A stretch of 64,000 bases of DNA from NCBI GenBank assembly GCA_035949375.1, contig DASZIG010000049.1, positions 1-64,000 of the forward strand. The letters are read 5' to 3'. The position numbers and the translations under genes are program-made. Below, one piece after another: positions 41,895 through 50,597 of this stretch (positions within the stretch are counted from its first letter, which is position 1; each line of letters starts with the position of its first letter). The DNA is from Gp13-AA77 sp035949375. Its GTDB lineage: Bacteria; Acidobacteriota; Terriglobia; UBA7540. A model generated the notes under the pieces. That model saw only the letters and a list, made by a program, of their open reading frames with translations, was not told where the DNA came from and searched no databases.

Positions 41895-42584
41895 ATGCCG
41901 AAAAGCGCACTCGTTCCAAAACTTGCTCCCCAACCACATTGGAAGGCCTTTGCCAGCCGGCGTCGCGATCCCGCGAGCAAGCGGGAGGCAGTTCTGAAAA
42001 CGGCCGCGGAACTGTTCCTGGAAAAAAGCTACGGACGCACCTCGCTGAACGACGTCGCGAAGCGGCTGGGCATCACCAAGCCTGCCCTGTATCACTATTT
42101 CCGCAACAAGGAGGAGATTCTCCTCGAGTGCTACCGCTGGGGCACGGGGCTGATCGAAGAAAGCCTCGCGGAGATCGCAGGCCATTGCGGCACGGGTTTG
42201 GAGAAGGTTGCGGCCTTCATTTACTCGTACGCCCAGGTCATGACCGTCAATTTCGGAAGATGCGTGATGCGCCTTGACGAGGGCGACCTGTCGAGCAAGG
42301 CGCGCGACGAGGTGCGGGCGTACAAGAGGAAGATCGATCGACGGCTGCGATCCTTCATTCAGGATGGCATTCGCGACGGTTCCATCGCCCCCTGCGATCC
42401 GAAGATCGCGGCCTTTTCGATCGCGGGCGCCGTGAATTGGATGTGCGTGTGGTATGAGCCCGCAGGACCGCTGTCTGCCGAGGAGATCGCTTCGCAGCTT
42501 GCGCGCACCTTGACCCAGGGATTGGCGCGCCGGAAGCCGGAGGCGCTGCGCCGGGCGGCGGCGGGGGGCTCATCGGCGGATTGA
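41895..42584 (+). CDS. TetR-family transcriptional regulator
   Basis: A 229-residue regulator. After a 25-residue basic leader the TetR helix-turn-helix spans about 30-75 (KREAVLKTAAELFLEKSYGRTSLNDVAKRLGITKPALYHYFRNKEEIL). The remaining helical ligand domain resembles regulators of fatty-acid or acyl-CoA genes in pattern (FIYSYAQVM, FSIAGAVNWMCVWY), although the ligand cannot be named. It overlaps the converging lysR gene by 15 bases at the 3' ends. Two operators precede it. Given its place between storage and beta-oxidation genes, control of lipid use is a fair guess. Confidence 0.9.
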   Translation: MPKSALVPKLAPQPHWKAFASRRRDPASKREAVLKTAAELFLEKSYGRTSLNDVAKRLGITKPALYHYFRNKEEILLECYRWGTGLIEESLAEIAGHCGTGLEKVAAFIYSYAQVMTVNFGRCVMRLDEGDLSSKARDEVRAYKRKIDRRLRSFIQDGIRDGSIAPCDPKIAAFSIAGAVNWMCVWYEPAGPLSAEEIASQLARTLTQGLARRKPEALRRAAAGGSSAD

Positions 42585-43538
42585 GATTGCAGCACGGGGC
42601 TTGGGCAGCGCGCGGCGTCTCGCGGGCCCGTGCGGGAAGGGATCGAGGGAATGAGCGGCGGCGGCTTCGAGAAGCCTGAAAAACGCGAGCGCCTCCGGGG
42701 TGAGGGGCTGATGGCGGAGATGGATCACGTCCAGGTTCCGGTGCAGCGGTTCGGCGTCGATGATTTCAATGGCCCGGAGCTTCCGGCTCCGCAGTTCCTG
42801 GGCCACAGCGATCAGGGGAAGAAATCCGAGGCCAAGCCGCCGCTCCACCATTCGCTTGGCTGCCTCGATGCCCTCCACCTCGAGCACGACGTTCGGCAGC
42901 AGGCCGGCACGCCGGAACAGGCCCTGGGTCAGCGTCCAGTCGCTCGAGCCCCGATCGTAAAAGATGAGCGGCCAGGCTTCCACCTCCTCCAGGCGCGCGC
43001 GCGGCTGGGACGCGTTGGGATGCCGGGGGTGTCCGGCCAGGATCAGGGGATCGTCGCGCAGCGTGGTGGTCTCAATGTCGGGGTGGTTGAGGGCGCGAGC
43101 CACGCCCATGTCGGCTTCTCCGTCGACCACCATTTTCAGCACCTCCTTGGAGTGGCCGGCCCGCACGGTCACCATGGTCTTGGGATGCGCGGTCTGATAG
43201 CGCTTCAGGACGTCCGGCAGAAAGTACGTGCAGACGGAGAGCGCCGCCGCAATGCGCAGGGCGCCGGCGGCCGAGGGCTGCAGTTCGTGGACCGCCTGCC
43301 TGGCCCCGGCGACGTCTCGCAGCAGTTGCTCGGCGTAGGGTCGCAGCGTCCTGCCGGCCGCGGTGAGCGCAAGTTTGGCGGTGCCGCGAGTAAAAAGGAT
43401 GGCGCCGAGCGAGTCTTCGAGCGCCTGAATGCGGGCGCTGACCGCCGGCTGGCTGACGTTCAAGACCTCGGCGGCGCGGCGGAACCCGCCCTGAGCGGCG
43501 ACCGCCAGAAAAGTCTTCACCTGATCAATTTCCATCAT
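42570..43538 (-). CDS. LysR-family transcriptional regulator
   Basis: A 322-residue regulator divergent from aceA. Residues 1-60 are the winged helix (IDQVKTFLAVAAQGGFRRAAEVLNVSQPAVSARIQALEDSLG) and the rest is a periplasmic-binding-like effector domain (GALRIAAALSVCTYFLPDVLKRYQ, ILAGHPRHPN, RMVERRLGLGFLPLIAV). GGAG stands before two successive ATGs (43538 and 43535), the second with better spacing. Its position opposite the isocitrate lyase gene suggests it controls the glyoxylate shunt in response to a C2 or acyl signal. Confidence 0.9.
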   Translation of the reverse strand: MMEIDQVKTFLAVAAQGGFRRAAEVLNVSQPAVSARIQALEDSLGAILFTRGTAKLALTAAGRTLRPYAEQLLRDVAGARQAVHELQPSAAGALRIAAALSVCTYFLPDVLKRYQTAHPKTMVTVRAGHSKEVLKMVVDGEADMGVARALNHPDIETTTLRDDPLILAGHPRHPNASQPRARLEEVEAWPLIFYDRGSSDWTLTQGLFRRAGLLPNVVLEVEGIEAAKRMVERRLGLGFLPLIAVAQELRSRKLRAIEIIDAEPLHRNLDVIHLRHQPLTPEALAFFRLLEAAAAHSLDPFPHGPARRRALPKPRAAISIRR

Positions 43539-43575
43539 GCTCTCCGACGCTCAAACGAGGGCGTTCCCGGCGATT

Positions 43576-43621
43576 TTATCGTGACGCGAAGCGATAGAGA
43601 AATGTTATCGCCCGCTATAAT
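43576..43621 (+). promoter_or_regulatory. aceA promoter with inverted repeat
   Basis: TATCG-N10-CGATA at 43577-43596 and a further TTATCG half site at 43605-43610 precede a perfect TATAAT at 43616-43621. No good -35 hexamer stands 17 bases before it, which fits a promoter that needs an activator such as the divergent LysR protein. Confidence 0.55.
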
Positions 43622-43736
43622 AGGAATCAGTTTGACCGATTGCCCTTCCCGGCGCAAGCTCGTATTGCGGGCGCGGGGGAATGTCGCTCAAAACCGAGGT
43701 TGCCCCGCGCAAATCCTGGACTGAATGAGGGAAAAT

Positions 43737-45116
43737 ATGGGCACAAACGGGAAACCGGCCAGCTTGGACAAGGAGTGGGGTACGGCGGCGCGCTGGCAGG
43801 GCGTCACGCGTCCTTACAGCGGCGCGGACGTGCTTCGGCTGCGCGGATCGGTCACGATTGAGCACACCTTGGCGCGTCTCGGAGCCGAGCGGCTGTGGGA
43901 ACTGCTCCGCACCCGGCCCTACGTCGCTGCCCTCGGGGCTCTGACGGGCAACCAGGCGATCCAACAGGTCAAGGCGGGCCTTGAGGCTGTTTACGTGAGC
44001 GGTTGGCAGGTGGCCGGTGACGCCAACGACGCCGGTCAGATGTATCCCGACCAGAGCCTTTACCCTGCGAACAGCGTCCCGAGCGTGGTGCGGCGGATCA
44101 ATCAAGCCTTGATGCGCGCCGACCAGATCCACCATGCCGAAGGCAAGAATGGAATGCACTGGTTTGCGCCCCTGATCGCCGACGCCGAGGCGGGCTTCGG
44201 AGGCAGCCTGAACGCATTCGAGCTTATGAAGGCGATGATCGACGCGGGCGCCGCTTGCGTTCACTTCGAGGACCAATTGTCCTCGGCCAAGAAGTGCGGG
44301 CATCTGGGCGGCAAGGTCCTGGTCCCGACCAGCGAAGCCATCCAGAAGCTGGTTGCGGCGCGCCTCGCGGCGGACGTCTCGGGTGTTCCGACCCTGCTGC
44401 TCGCGCGAACGGACGCCAACAGCGCGCACCTGCTGACCAGCGACATTGATGCGCGCGACCGCGAATTTCTGACGGGAACACGGACGCCGGAAGGGTTCTT
44501 CCGCATCCGGGGCGGGCTCGACCCGGCCATCGCGCGCGGCATCGCCTACGCCCCTTACGCGGACCTGCTGTGGTGCGAGACGGCGAAGCCGGACCTGAAC
44601 GAGGCACGCCAGTTCGCGGAGGCGGTCCTTACCCGGCATCCCCACAAGATGCTGGCGTATAACTGTTCGCCCTCCTTTAACTGGAGGAAGAACCTTGACG
44701 AGTCCACCATCGCCCGCTTCCAGCGCGAGCTCGGGGCCATGGGCTACAAGTTCCAATTTGTGACCCTGGCGGGCTTTCACGCGCTGAACCTGTCCATGTT
44801 TGAACTGGCGCGTGGTTACAAGCTGGCCGGCATGACCGCCTATTCACGGCTACAGGAAAAAGAGTTCAGCCGCGAGCACCAGTACGGTTATGACGCTGTG
44901 AAGCATCAGCGTTTCGTGGGAACGGGGTATTTTGATGATGTCCAGCAGGTGATCTCCAGGGGCCTCGCATCCACGACCGCGCTTGAAGACTCGACCGAAG
45001 CCGAGCAGTTTGCCGACAGCGAAATGGCCCTGCCGCTCTACCCCGGAGACGGGCCCGATGCCGCCTGCCAACCCATTCTTGGCGAGTGCCCGGCGGTGCT
45101 GACGCCGACCGAATAG
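43737..45116 (+). CDS. aceA: Isocitrate lyase
   Basis: A 459-residue enzyme that splits isocitrate to succinate and glyoxylate, the first step of the glyoxylate shunt. The start is the ATG at 43737, with GAGGGA six bases upstream; the ATG at 43725 would overlap that site. The active-site loop KKCGHLGGKVLVPT near residue 183 carries the catalytic Cys. Other conserved parts are WQVAGDANDAGQMYPDQSLYP, ADAEAGFGG, HFEDQLSSAKKCGH and YNCSPSFNW. Length is as in E. coli AceA. It is followed 63 bp later by malate synthase. Confidence 0.96.
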   Translation: MGTNGKPASLDKEWGTAARWQGVTRPYSGADVLRLRGSVTIEHTLARLGAERLWELLRTRPYVAALGALTGNQAIQQVKAGLEAVYVSGWQVAGDANDAGQMYPDQSLYPANSVPSVVRRINQALMRADQIHHAEGKNGMHWFAPLIADAEAGFGGSLNAFELMKAMIDAGAACVHFEDQLSSAKKCGHLGGKVLVPTSEAIQKLVAARLAADVSGVPTLLLARTDANSAHLLTSDIDARDREFLTGTRTPEGFFRIRGGLDPAIARGIAYAPYADLLWCETAKPDLNEARQFAEAVLTRHPHKMLAYNCSPSFNWRKNLDESTIARFQRELGAMGYKFQFVTLAGFHALNLSMFELARGYKLAGMTAYSRLQEKEFSREHQYGYDAVKHQRFVGTGYFDDVQQVISRGLASTTALEDSTEAEQFADSEMALPLYPGDGPDAACQPILGECPAVLTPTE

Positions 45117-45179
45117 AACCGGGCCGGGGGGCGGCCGGACCGGCCCCCGGCGAGCTCTTACAAAGGAAGATCCATTGCG

Positions 45180-46754
45180 GTGTTAATCGAAGACGTCGAA
45201 CGACTGGCCGGTTTTCACCTGAATTGCGCGCCGCCCGGGGCCGGCGAGCGCGATCTTCCGTCGGGCTTCCGGAAGTTTCTGGAGCCCCTGCACCAGAGAT
45301 TTACTCCCTGGCAACAATCCCTGGTCGCGAAGCGCCACAAAGTCCTTGCAGACTCCCACCGCGGAACCAGACCGGTCCATCTTTCTCCTTCCGCAGCCAC
45401 GCGCGATGACTGGCACATCGAGTTGCCCAATTGGTGCCAGGACCAGCGCAACCAGATGACGGGACCTGCCGACGACGCCGAGCTGGTGGTGAAGATGCTC
45501 AACTCCGGCGCTCCCGGGGTCATGCTGGATCTCGAGGACTCAACGGTCAATGAGTGGGGCCATCAACGCCTGGGAGCCGCCAACATTCTCGAGGCGTTGC
45601 GAGGCAGGCTCAATTATTTCGACAAGAAGCGCAACGCGGTGGTCGGCATCCGCCCGGGCCCAACCGTGATCTGGACGCGGCCCCGTGGCCTGCACATCAG
45701 CCAGGGCGGCGTCTTCGGAAACGAACTGACTTCCGCGTCGCTGTTCGACGTGGTCCGCATCGCGACCCTGGTGGATCCCGCCGAGTTGAAACATCCCCTC
45801 TCGTTCTACATTCCCAAATCGGAATCGTCGGAAGAAGCCCTTTGGTGGCGCGACTTGTTTCAAGCGTTGGCCGAGGCGCGCGGCTGGCCCCGCGCGTACA
45901 TCAAGTGCATGGCGCTGGTGGAGTCACATCCGCTGGCCTTCCAGATGGAGGAGTTCCTCTACAATCTGCGCGAGCACCTGCTGGGGTTGAATCTGGGACG
46001 CTGGGACTATATGGCCAGTCTCATTCACTTCAACCTCGACGATCCCGAATGGGTGCTGCCGGACCGTAACACGATTCCATACAACGTGCCTTTCTTCCAG
46101 AACCTCCGCGAGTTGTTGCCGGAGATCTGTCACAAGCACGGAGCGCTGGCCATCGGCGGCATGACCGCGCTCTATCCCAGCCGCGAAGATGCCGAGCTGA
46201 ACGCGCGGGCCCTGAGCGTGCTCCAGAAAGACAAGAAGAACGAGGCCGACTGCCTGATGGACGGCGCATGGACCGGGCATCCGGACCAGAATCAGATCGC
46301 GATTGAGCAGTTCCCCTCCCCCAACCAGCTCGGGGCGCGGCGTGCGCAGGCCGAGCGCTATCCCGATCTCCGTCCCGCGCCCGTCGGCGTGGGCCAAAGG
46401 ACACTGGCCGGCACGCGGGCGGCGGTGCGGACGGTCATCCGTTACCGCAACGGAGTGTTGAACGGCAAGGGCGCAAGCCTGCTCGACGGCTACATGGAGG
46501 ACCTGGCGACGGACCGCATCTATCGCCTGATGATCGCCCAGCGGCTGCTCCACGACGCGAGCGTTCCCATCGTCGATGAGTCCGGCCGCGCTGTGGCGCA
46601 CACGCCGGAACTGATCACGCGGCTTTTTGACGAGGAACTCGAGAAACTGGTGGCGAACCCCGCTCGCGCAGACCTGGGAACGCCGGAGACTTTCCGTGAG
46701 GCGCGGCGCATCAGCGAAGCTATGGTAGCAAACCGGGAGTTCAATCCCGTTTGA
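45180..46754 (+). CDS. aceB: Malate synthase A
   Basis: A 524-residue enzyme condensing glyoxylate with acetyl-CoA to malate. Conserved segments include VMLDLEDSTVNEWGHQ, RPRGLHISQGGVFGNELTSASLFDV, YIKCMALVESHPLAFQMEEFLYNLREH, IGGMTALYPS and the C-terminal GYMEDLATDRIYRLMIAQRLLH, which holds the catalytic Asp. The GTG at 45180 follows AAGGAAGA. With aceA upstream and an acyl-CoA dehydrogenase 61 bp downstream it forms an operon for growth on acetate or fatty acids. Confidence 0.96.
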   Translation: MLIEDVERLAGFHLNCAPPGAGERDLPSGFRKFLEPLHQRFTPWQQSLVAKRHKVLADSHRGTRPVHLSPSAATRDDWHIELPNWCQDQRNQMTGPADDAELVVKMLNSGAPGVMLDLEDSTVNEWGHQRLGAANILEALRGRLNYFDKKRNAVVGIRPGPTVIWTRPRGLHISQGGVFGNELTSASLFDVVRIATLVDPAELKHPLSFYIPKSESSEEALWWRDLFQALAEARGWPRAYIKCMALVESHPLAFQMEEFLYNLREHLLGLNLGRWDYMASLIHFNLDDPEWVLPDRNTIPYNVPFFQNLRELLPEICHKHGALAIGGMTALYPSREDAELNARALSVLQKDKKNEADCLMDGAWTGHPDQNQIAIEQFPSPNQLGARRAQAERYPDLRPAPVGVGQRTLAGTRAAVRTVIRYRNGVLNGKGASLLDGYMEDLATDRIYRLMIAQRLLHDASVPIVDESGRAVAHTPELITRLFDEELEKLVANPARADLGTPETFREARRISEAMVANREFNPV

Positions 46755-46815
46755 ACGCCTGCGAAGGCATCTCCCTTCGCAGTTATTAAGGAATTCGAAT
46801 CCGGGGGCAAAAACA

Positions 46816-48618
46816 ATGGCAACAATGGAAACGATGACAGCTCTGACGCCGAAGCGCGTCAAGGGCGGCAGTTTTCTGACGGAGGAGCGCGATCCCCAGG
46901 ACGTGTTCACGCCCGAGGACCTCTCCGAGGAACAGCGGCAAATCGCGAAGACCGCGAGCGAATTCGTAATCAACGAGGTCTTGCCGTTTACCGACGAGAT
47001 CGAAGCCAAGAATTTCGAAATCTCCAAAGGCCTGCTTCGCAAGGCGGGCGAGTTGGGCCTCATGGCGGTGGATGTTCCCGAGACCTACGGCGGCCTCGAG
47101 ATGGACAAGATGACCTCGGCGGTGATCGCGGAATCGCTCAGCAAGCTGGCGAGCTTCTCCACTGCATTCGGCGCGCACGCGGGCATCGGCACGCTGCCGA
47201 TCGTGTGGTATGGCACCGAGGCGCAGAAACGGAAGTATCTTCCCAAGCTCGCGAGCGGCGAATGGATCGCGGCCTATGCCCTCTCGGAGCATACCTCGGG
47301 TTCGGACGCCCTGAATTGCCACACGCGTGCCGCGCTCTCTGAAGATGGGAAGCACTACGTGCTCAACGGCGAAAAGATGTGGATCACCAACAGTGGTTTC
47401 GCTGACGTTTTCACGGTCTTCGCCAAGATTGACGGCGAGAAGTTTTCGGCCTTCATCATCGATCGCGCCACGCCGGGACTTTCGATCGGCCCGGAGGAGC
47501 ACAAACTCGGTATCCGCGGGTCATCCACCTGCCCGTTGATCCTGAGCGATTGCCAGGTGCCGGCGGAGAACCTGCTGGGCGAGGCCGGCAAGGGCCATCA
47601 TATCGCCTTCAATGTGCTCAATATCGGCCGCCTCAAGCTGGGAGCGGCGTGCCTCGGCGGGGCCCGCCACAGCCTGCTCGACGCGATCCGCTACGCAAAA
47701 GAGCGCAAGTCCTTCGGCAAATCGATCGCCGAGTTCGGCTTGATTCAGGAGAAGCTGGCCGAGTGTGCGGCGGGCGTTTACGCCGGTGAGTGCCTGCTGT
47801 ACCGCACGGTCGGGATGATTGACGCGGCGCTCGCTGGCGTCGACGCGCACGCCCCGGGGGCTTCGCGGGAGATTCAGAAACGCATCGAAGAGTATGCGGT
47901 CGAATGCTCGATCCTGAAGGTCTGGACGTCTGAGATGCTGGACATGGTCGCCGATCATCTGGTGCAGATTTACGCCGGATACGGGTACGTGGAAGAATAC
48001 CCGGCGGAGCGCGCCTATCGCGACGCGCGCATCAATCGCATCTTCGAAGGCACCAACGAAATCAACCGTCTGATCATCACCGGCTGGCTCATGAAGCGGG
48101 CTATGACGGGACAGTTGCCCCTTCTCGGCGCAATCCAGCAGCTCATGGACGAGGTCACGTCCTTCCCCGCGCCGGCCGGGGACGTTGAAGGACCCCTGGC
48201 TGCGGAGCGCAAGATGCTGTCGCAAGCCAAGAAGCTCACGTTGTTTGCGGCCGGGGCTGCCTCGCAGAAGTACCTGCAGGGTCTCGCGGACCAGCAGGAA
48301 GTGATGGGCGCGATCGCCGACTGCGTGATCGAGGTCTACGCCATGGAATCCTGCATTCTGCGCGCCGAGAAGCTTGCGGCGTCAGACGACAGGGCGGCGG
48401 AGGCTGCCATCACCATGACGCGATTCTATGCTTCGAAGGCCATGCAGGTTGTCGAGCTTTCATCGCGTAAAGTGGTGGCTACGGTGGCCGAGGGAGACAT
48501 GCTGCGCACCCAGGTGGCGATCCTGCGCAAGCTTGCAAAGCACGAACCGGCCGACACCATCGTTCTGGGCCGTGACATCGCCCGCCGCGTGGTCGAGGCA
48601 GGCTGCTACACGTTGTAG
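46816..48618 (+). CDS. Acyl-CoA dehydrogenase
   Basis: A 600-residue flavoenzyme of the longer, VLCAD-like type that introduces the alpha-beta double bond in acyl-CoA. The FAD and substrate motifs are clear: YALSEHTSGSDAL, GEKMWITNSGFADVF, HKLGIRGSSTCPL and RKSFGKSIAEFGLIQEKLA. RIFEGTNEINR near residue 410 places the catalytic Glu in the position used by most ACADs. An extra C-terminal helical domain of about 180 residues accounts for the length. Third gene of the aceA-aceB operon, so acetyl-CoA from beta-oxidation would feed the shunt directly. Confidence 0.93.
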   Translation: MATMETMTALTPKRVKGGSFLTEERDPQDVFTPEDLSEEQRQIAKTASEFVINEVLPFTDEIEAKNFEISKGLLRKAGELGLMAVDVPETYGGLEMDKMTSAVIAESLSKLASFSTAFGAHAGIGTLPIVWYGTEAQKRKYLPKLASGEWIAAYALSEHTSGSDALNCHTRAALSEDGKHYVLNGEKMWITNSGFADVFTVFAKIDGEKFSAFIIDRATPGLSIGPEEHKLGIRGSSTCPLILSDCQVPAENLLGEAGKGHHIAFNVLNIGRLKLGAACLGGARHSLLDAIRYAKERKSFGKSIAEFGLIQEKLAECAAGVYAGECLLYRTVGMIDAALAGVDAHAPGASREIQKRIEEYAVECSILKVWTSEMLDMVADHLVQIYAGYGYVEEYPAERAYRDARINRIFEGTNEINRLIITGWLMKRAMTGQLPLLGAIQQLMDEVTSFPAPAGDVEGPLAAERKMLSQAKKLTLFAAGAASQKYLQGLADQQEVMGAIADCVIEVYAMESCILRAEKLAASDDRAAEAAITMTRFYASKAMQVVELSSRKVVATVAEGDMLRTQVAILRKLAKHEPADTIVLGRDIARRVVEAGCYTL

Positions 48619-48624
48619 GGCGGG

Positions 48625-49602
48625 TCAGCGCGGAAACTCCCGCGCCGAGGGCGGCAGGGGAGGTTCGGCCTCGAGGAAGCGAAGAGTCTCGGGCACGATC
48701 CTGCCGCCGCACTCGACCGGCGCTAGATGGCCGCAGCCGTCGAAGATCGCGAGCGATGACTGCGGCATCTCCCGATGCATCTCGTCGGCGCAGAACAGCG
48801 GGATGAGGACGTCCTGCTTTCCCCAAACAATAAGCACCGGTGCTTGTATCGATCCGAGCCTGCCGTTCAGGAGATCGGCGCCCGACACCATCGACTTCCG
48901 GGCGCGGTCCACCACCCACCCGGTCGGCTGCATTTCCCGAATCATGTCGCGCGCTATGAAACGGGGAATGCGAGACGACTGCGGCGTCAGCCAGGTGAGG
49001 AACTCCTCGGCCTGTTCCACGGTGGCCGGATGAAAGAGAGTGAAGTCGAACGCCGGCTTGAAATCGACACCGGCGCTGTCAAACAGAACGAGCCGGCGTA
49101 CCCGCTCCGGATGCGCCAGCGTGAACTTCAGCGCCACCCAGCCTCCCATCGACCATCCACCGAGGTCGGCGCGAGACAGATGCTGGCTGTCGAAGAACTG
49201 ATTGAGGACTTCGGATTGTAAGGCAATAGAGTAATCGACGTCCGGGCGCTGCGATTGGCCGAAGCCCAGCAGATCAAGGGCGTAGACGCGATAGTCATGC
49301 CGCATCAGCGCGGGCATGAGTAGAGCCCAATCCTGCGCTCTGCCGCCCAGGCCGTGCACGAGCACCAGCGGTCTGCCCTCGCCGCCGGCAAGGTAGTGGA
49401 TGCGGTACGAGCCGAGCTGAACGTAATCGCTGCGCACGCCGTCCAGTCGCAGTGACCCGCGCGTGACCTGATCCATGATCCAGAAGGGACGCCAGAAGAA
49501 GATCGCGCCCAGGCAGGCCGCGACCGCGAAGACCAGCGCCAAAGCGCGGCGCAAGCGCCGTCCGCGTTTCATGGGCCGTTCCGGGCTTAGAGGATTGGGC
49601 AT
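48625..49602 (-). CDS. Membrane-anchored alpha/beta hydrolase
   Basis: A 325-residue hydrolase with a basic N-terminus and one membrane helix near residues 17-37. The fold shows HGLGGRAQDW (oxyanion loop), the GWSMGG nucleophile elbow (Ser near 156), then an Asp in VWGKQDVLIP and a His in GCGHLAPVE. That is a complete triad. Substrate could be a lipid ester or lactone. It converges on the acyl-CoA dehydrogenase gene with six bases between the stops, so the two are not co-transcribed. The start may instead be the ATG at 49572. Confidence 0.85.
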   Translation of the reverse strand: MPNPLSPERPMKRGRRLRRALALVFAVAACLGAIFFWRPFWIMDQVTRGSLRLDGVRSDYVQLGSYRIHYLAGGEGRPLVLVHGLGGRAQDWALLMPALMRHDYRVYALDLLGFGQSQRPDVDYSIALQSEVLNQFFDSQHLSRADLGGWSMGGWVALKFTLAHPERVRRLVLFDSAGVDFKPAFDFTLFHPATVEQAEEFLTWLTPQSSRIPRFIARDMIREMQPTGWVVDRARKSMVSGADLLNGRLGSIQAPVLIVWGKQDVLIPLFCADEMHREMPQSSLAIFDGCGHLAPVECGGRIVPETLRFLEAEPPLPPSAREFPR

Positions 49603-49656
49603 GCGGTCGAGGATGAAGCCGAAAACGGGGATCCCGAAACCCGCAACTGGCGGCTG

Positions 49657-50139
49657 TCACTTGCGATGGGCCAACGCCTGCGCTTTGCGGATGCTCTTCT
49701 GGCGCAGATCCCAGGAGCCGATGGCTTTCTGAGCGCCGAGACGCGCCAGTTCCGCGCTCATCTTGCTCTCGGCGTCTTCAAACGTCTGCTCCGCATCCAT
49801 CCTGGCGCTATAGGCCTCATCGTCTGCCACCTTTACGCGCTGCACCGCGAGTTTGCTCTTGCTGTCGACGCGCCGGGCATCCTCTTTGGCCTTTTCATAC
49901 GAGCGCTTTGTCCGGGGATTGCTTTCGAACGACTCCTGCGCCTCCAACTCGCGGTAAGCCTTTCGCAGATCGTCGTCCCAGGAGGCTCGCACCTCCTCTG
50001 CCCGATTGTCGAGAGCTGCGTTGGCACGGTCAGCGGCAGCTCGCACCCGTTTCTTTTCAAGGAGCCATCGCCAGACCGACCAATCCTTGGCTTGGTTCAT
50101 TAGCTGCCTGGCTTCTTCCACTTCAATCAGCTCTTGCAT
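49657..50139 (-). CDS. Hypothetical coiled-coil protein
   Basis: A 160-residue protein starting at the ATG at 50139, with GGGAG eight bases upstream; an in-frame start at 50178 lacks one. It is highly charged and almost entirely helical (WRWLLEKKRVRAAADRANAALDNRAEEVRASW, YEKAKEDARRVDSKSKLAVQRVKVADDEAY). No signal, membrane segment, cysteine cluster or known domain was seen. It is alone between the anchored hydrolase and a gap. No function is proposed. Confidence 0.65.
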   Translation of the reverse strand: MQELIEVEEARQLMNQAKDWSVWRWLLEKKRVRAAADRANAALDNRAEEVRASWDDDLRKAYRELEAQESFESNPRTKRSYEKAKEDARRVDSKSKLAVQRVKVADDEAYSARMDAEQTFEDAESKMSAELARLGAQKAIGSWDLRQKSIRKAQALAHRK

Positions 50140-50597
50140 ACGCTCACTCCCAGGGATTATCCGTCTACTTCCACGCATCCGGGCTTGAAACGCTCGATCA
50201 CCATGAATAGCATGCGGGGAAGTTTACCCCACCCCGCACTCCTTTCAAACCCATACAGCCGTCAAACCTAGCCGGAGGCGTCACGCCAGTCTGTGATTCT
50301 CAGCACATTCGAAAAAGGAGGCCGATGCGGTGATGGAGATAGCACCGAGTCAAGCCATGCACACTGCCGCCAGGGCCGCGATTATCGACAAGTCCCGCCA
50401 AGCGATCGGCTTACCGTCCGCGCCGCCCAGCAATCAAAACCGGAGACCGTCGCTATTTTGGACGTTGCCCGCGGGCAGCCGAACAGGGAATGTCTGCCGT
50501 CAAACCTTCCTGGCTCGACTTGGCCAGGATCGTCTCCAAGTGCGGCAAGCCCCTTTCGTCCAATGGGGCGCGTCGCGGAGCCTGAGCGCTGATTCCT
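50140..50597. other. Gap upstream of the GMC oxidoreductase gene
   Basis: A 458-bp stretch with only short, unconvincing open frames and no recognised motif. It presumably contains the promoters of the two flanking divergent genes. Confidence 0.5.
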
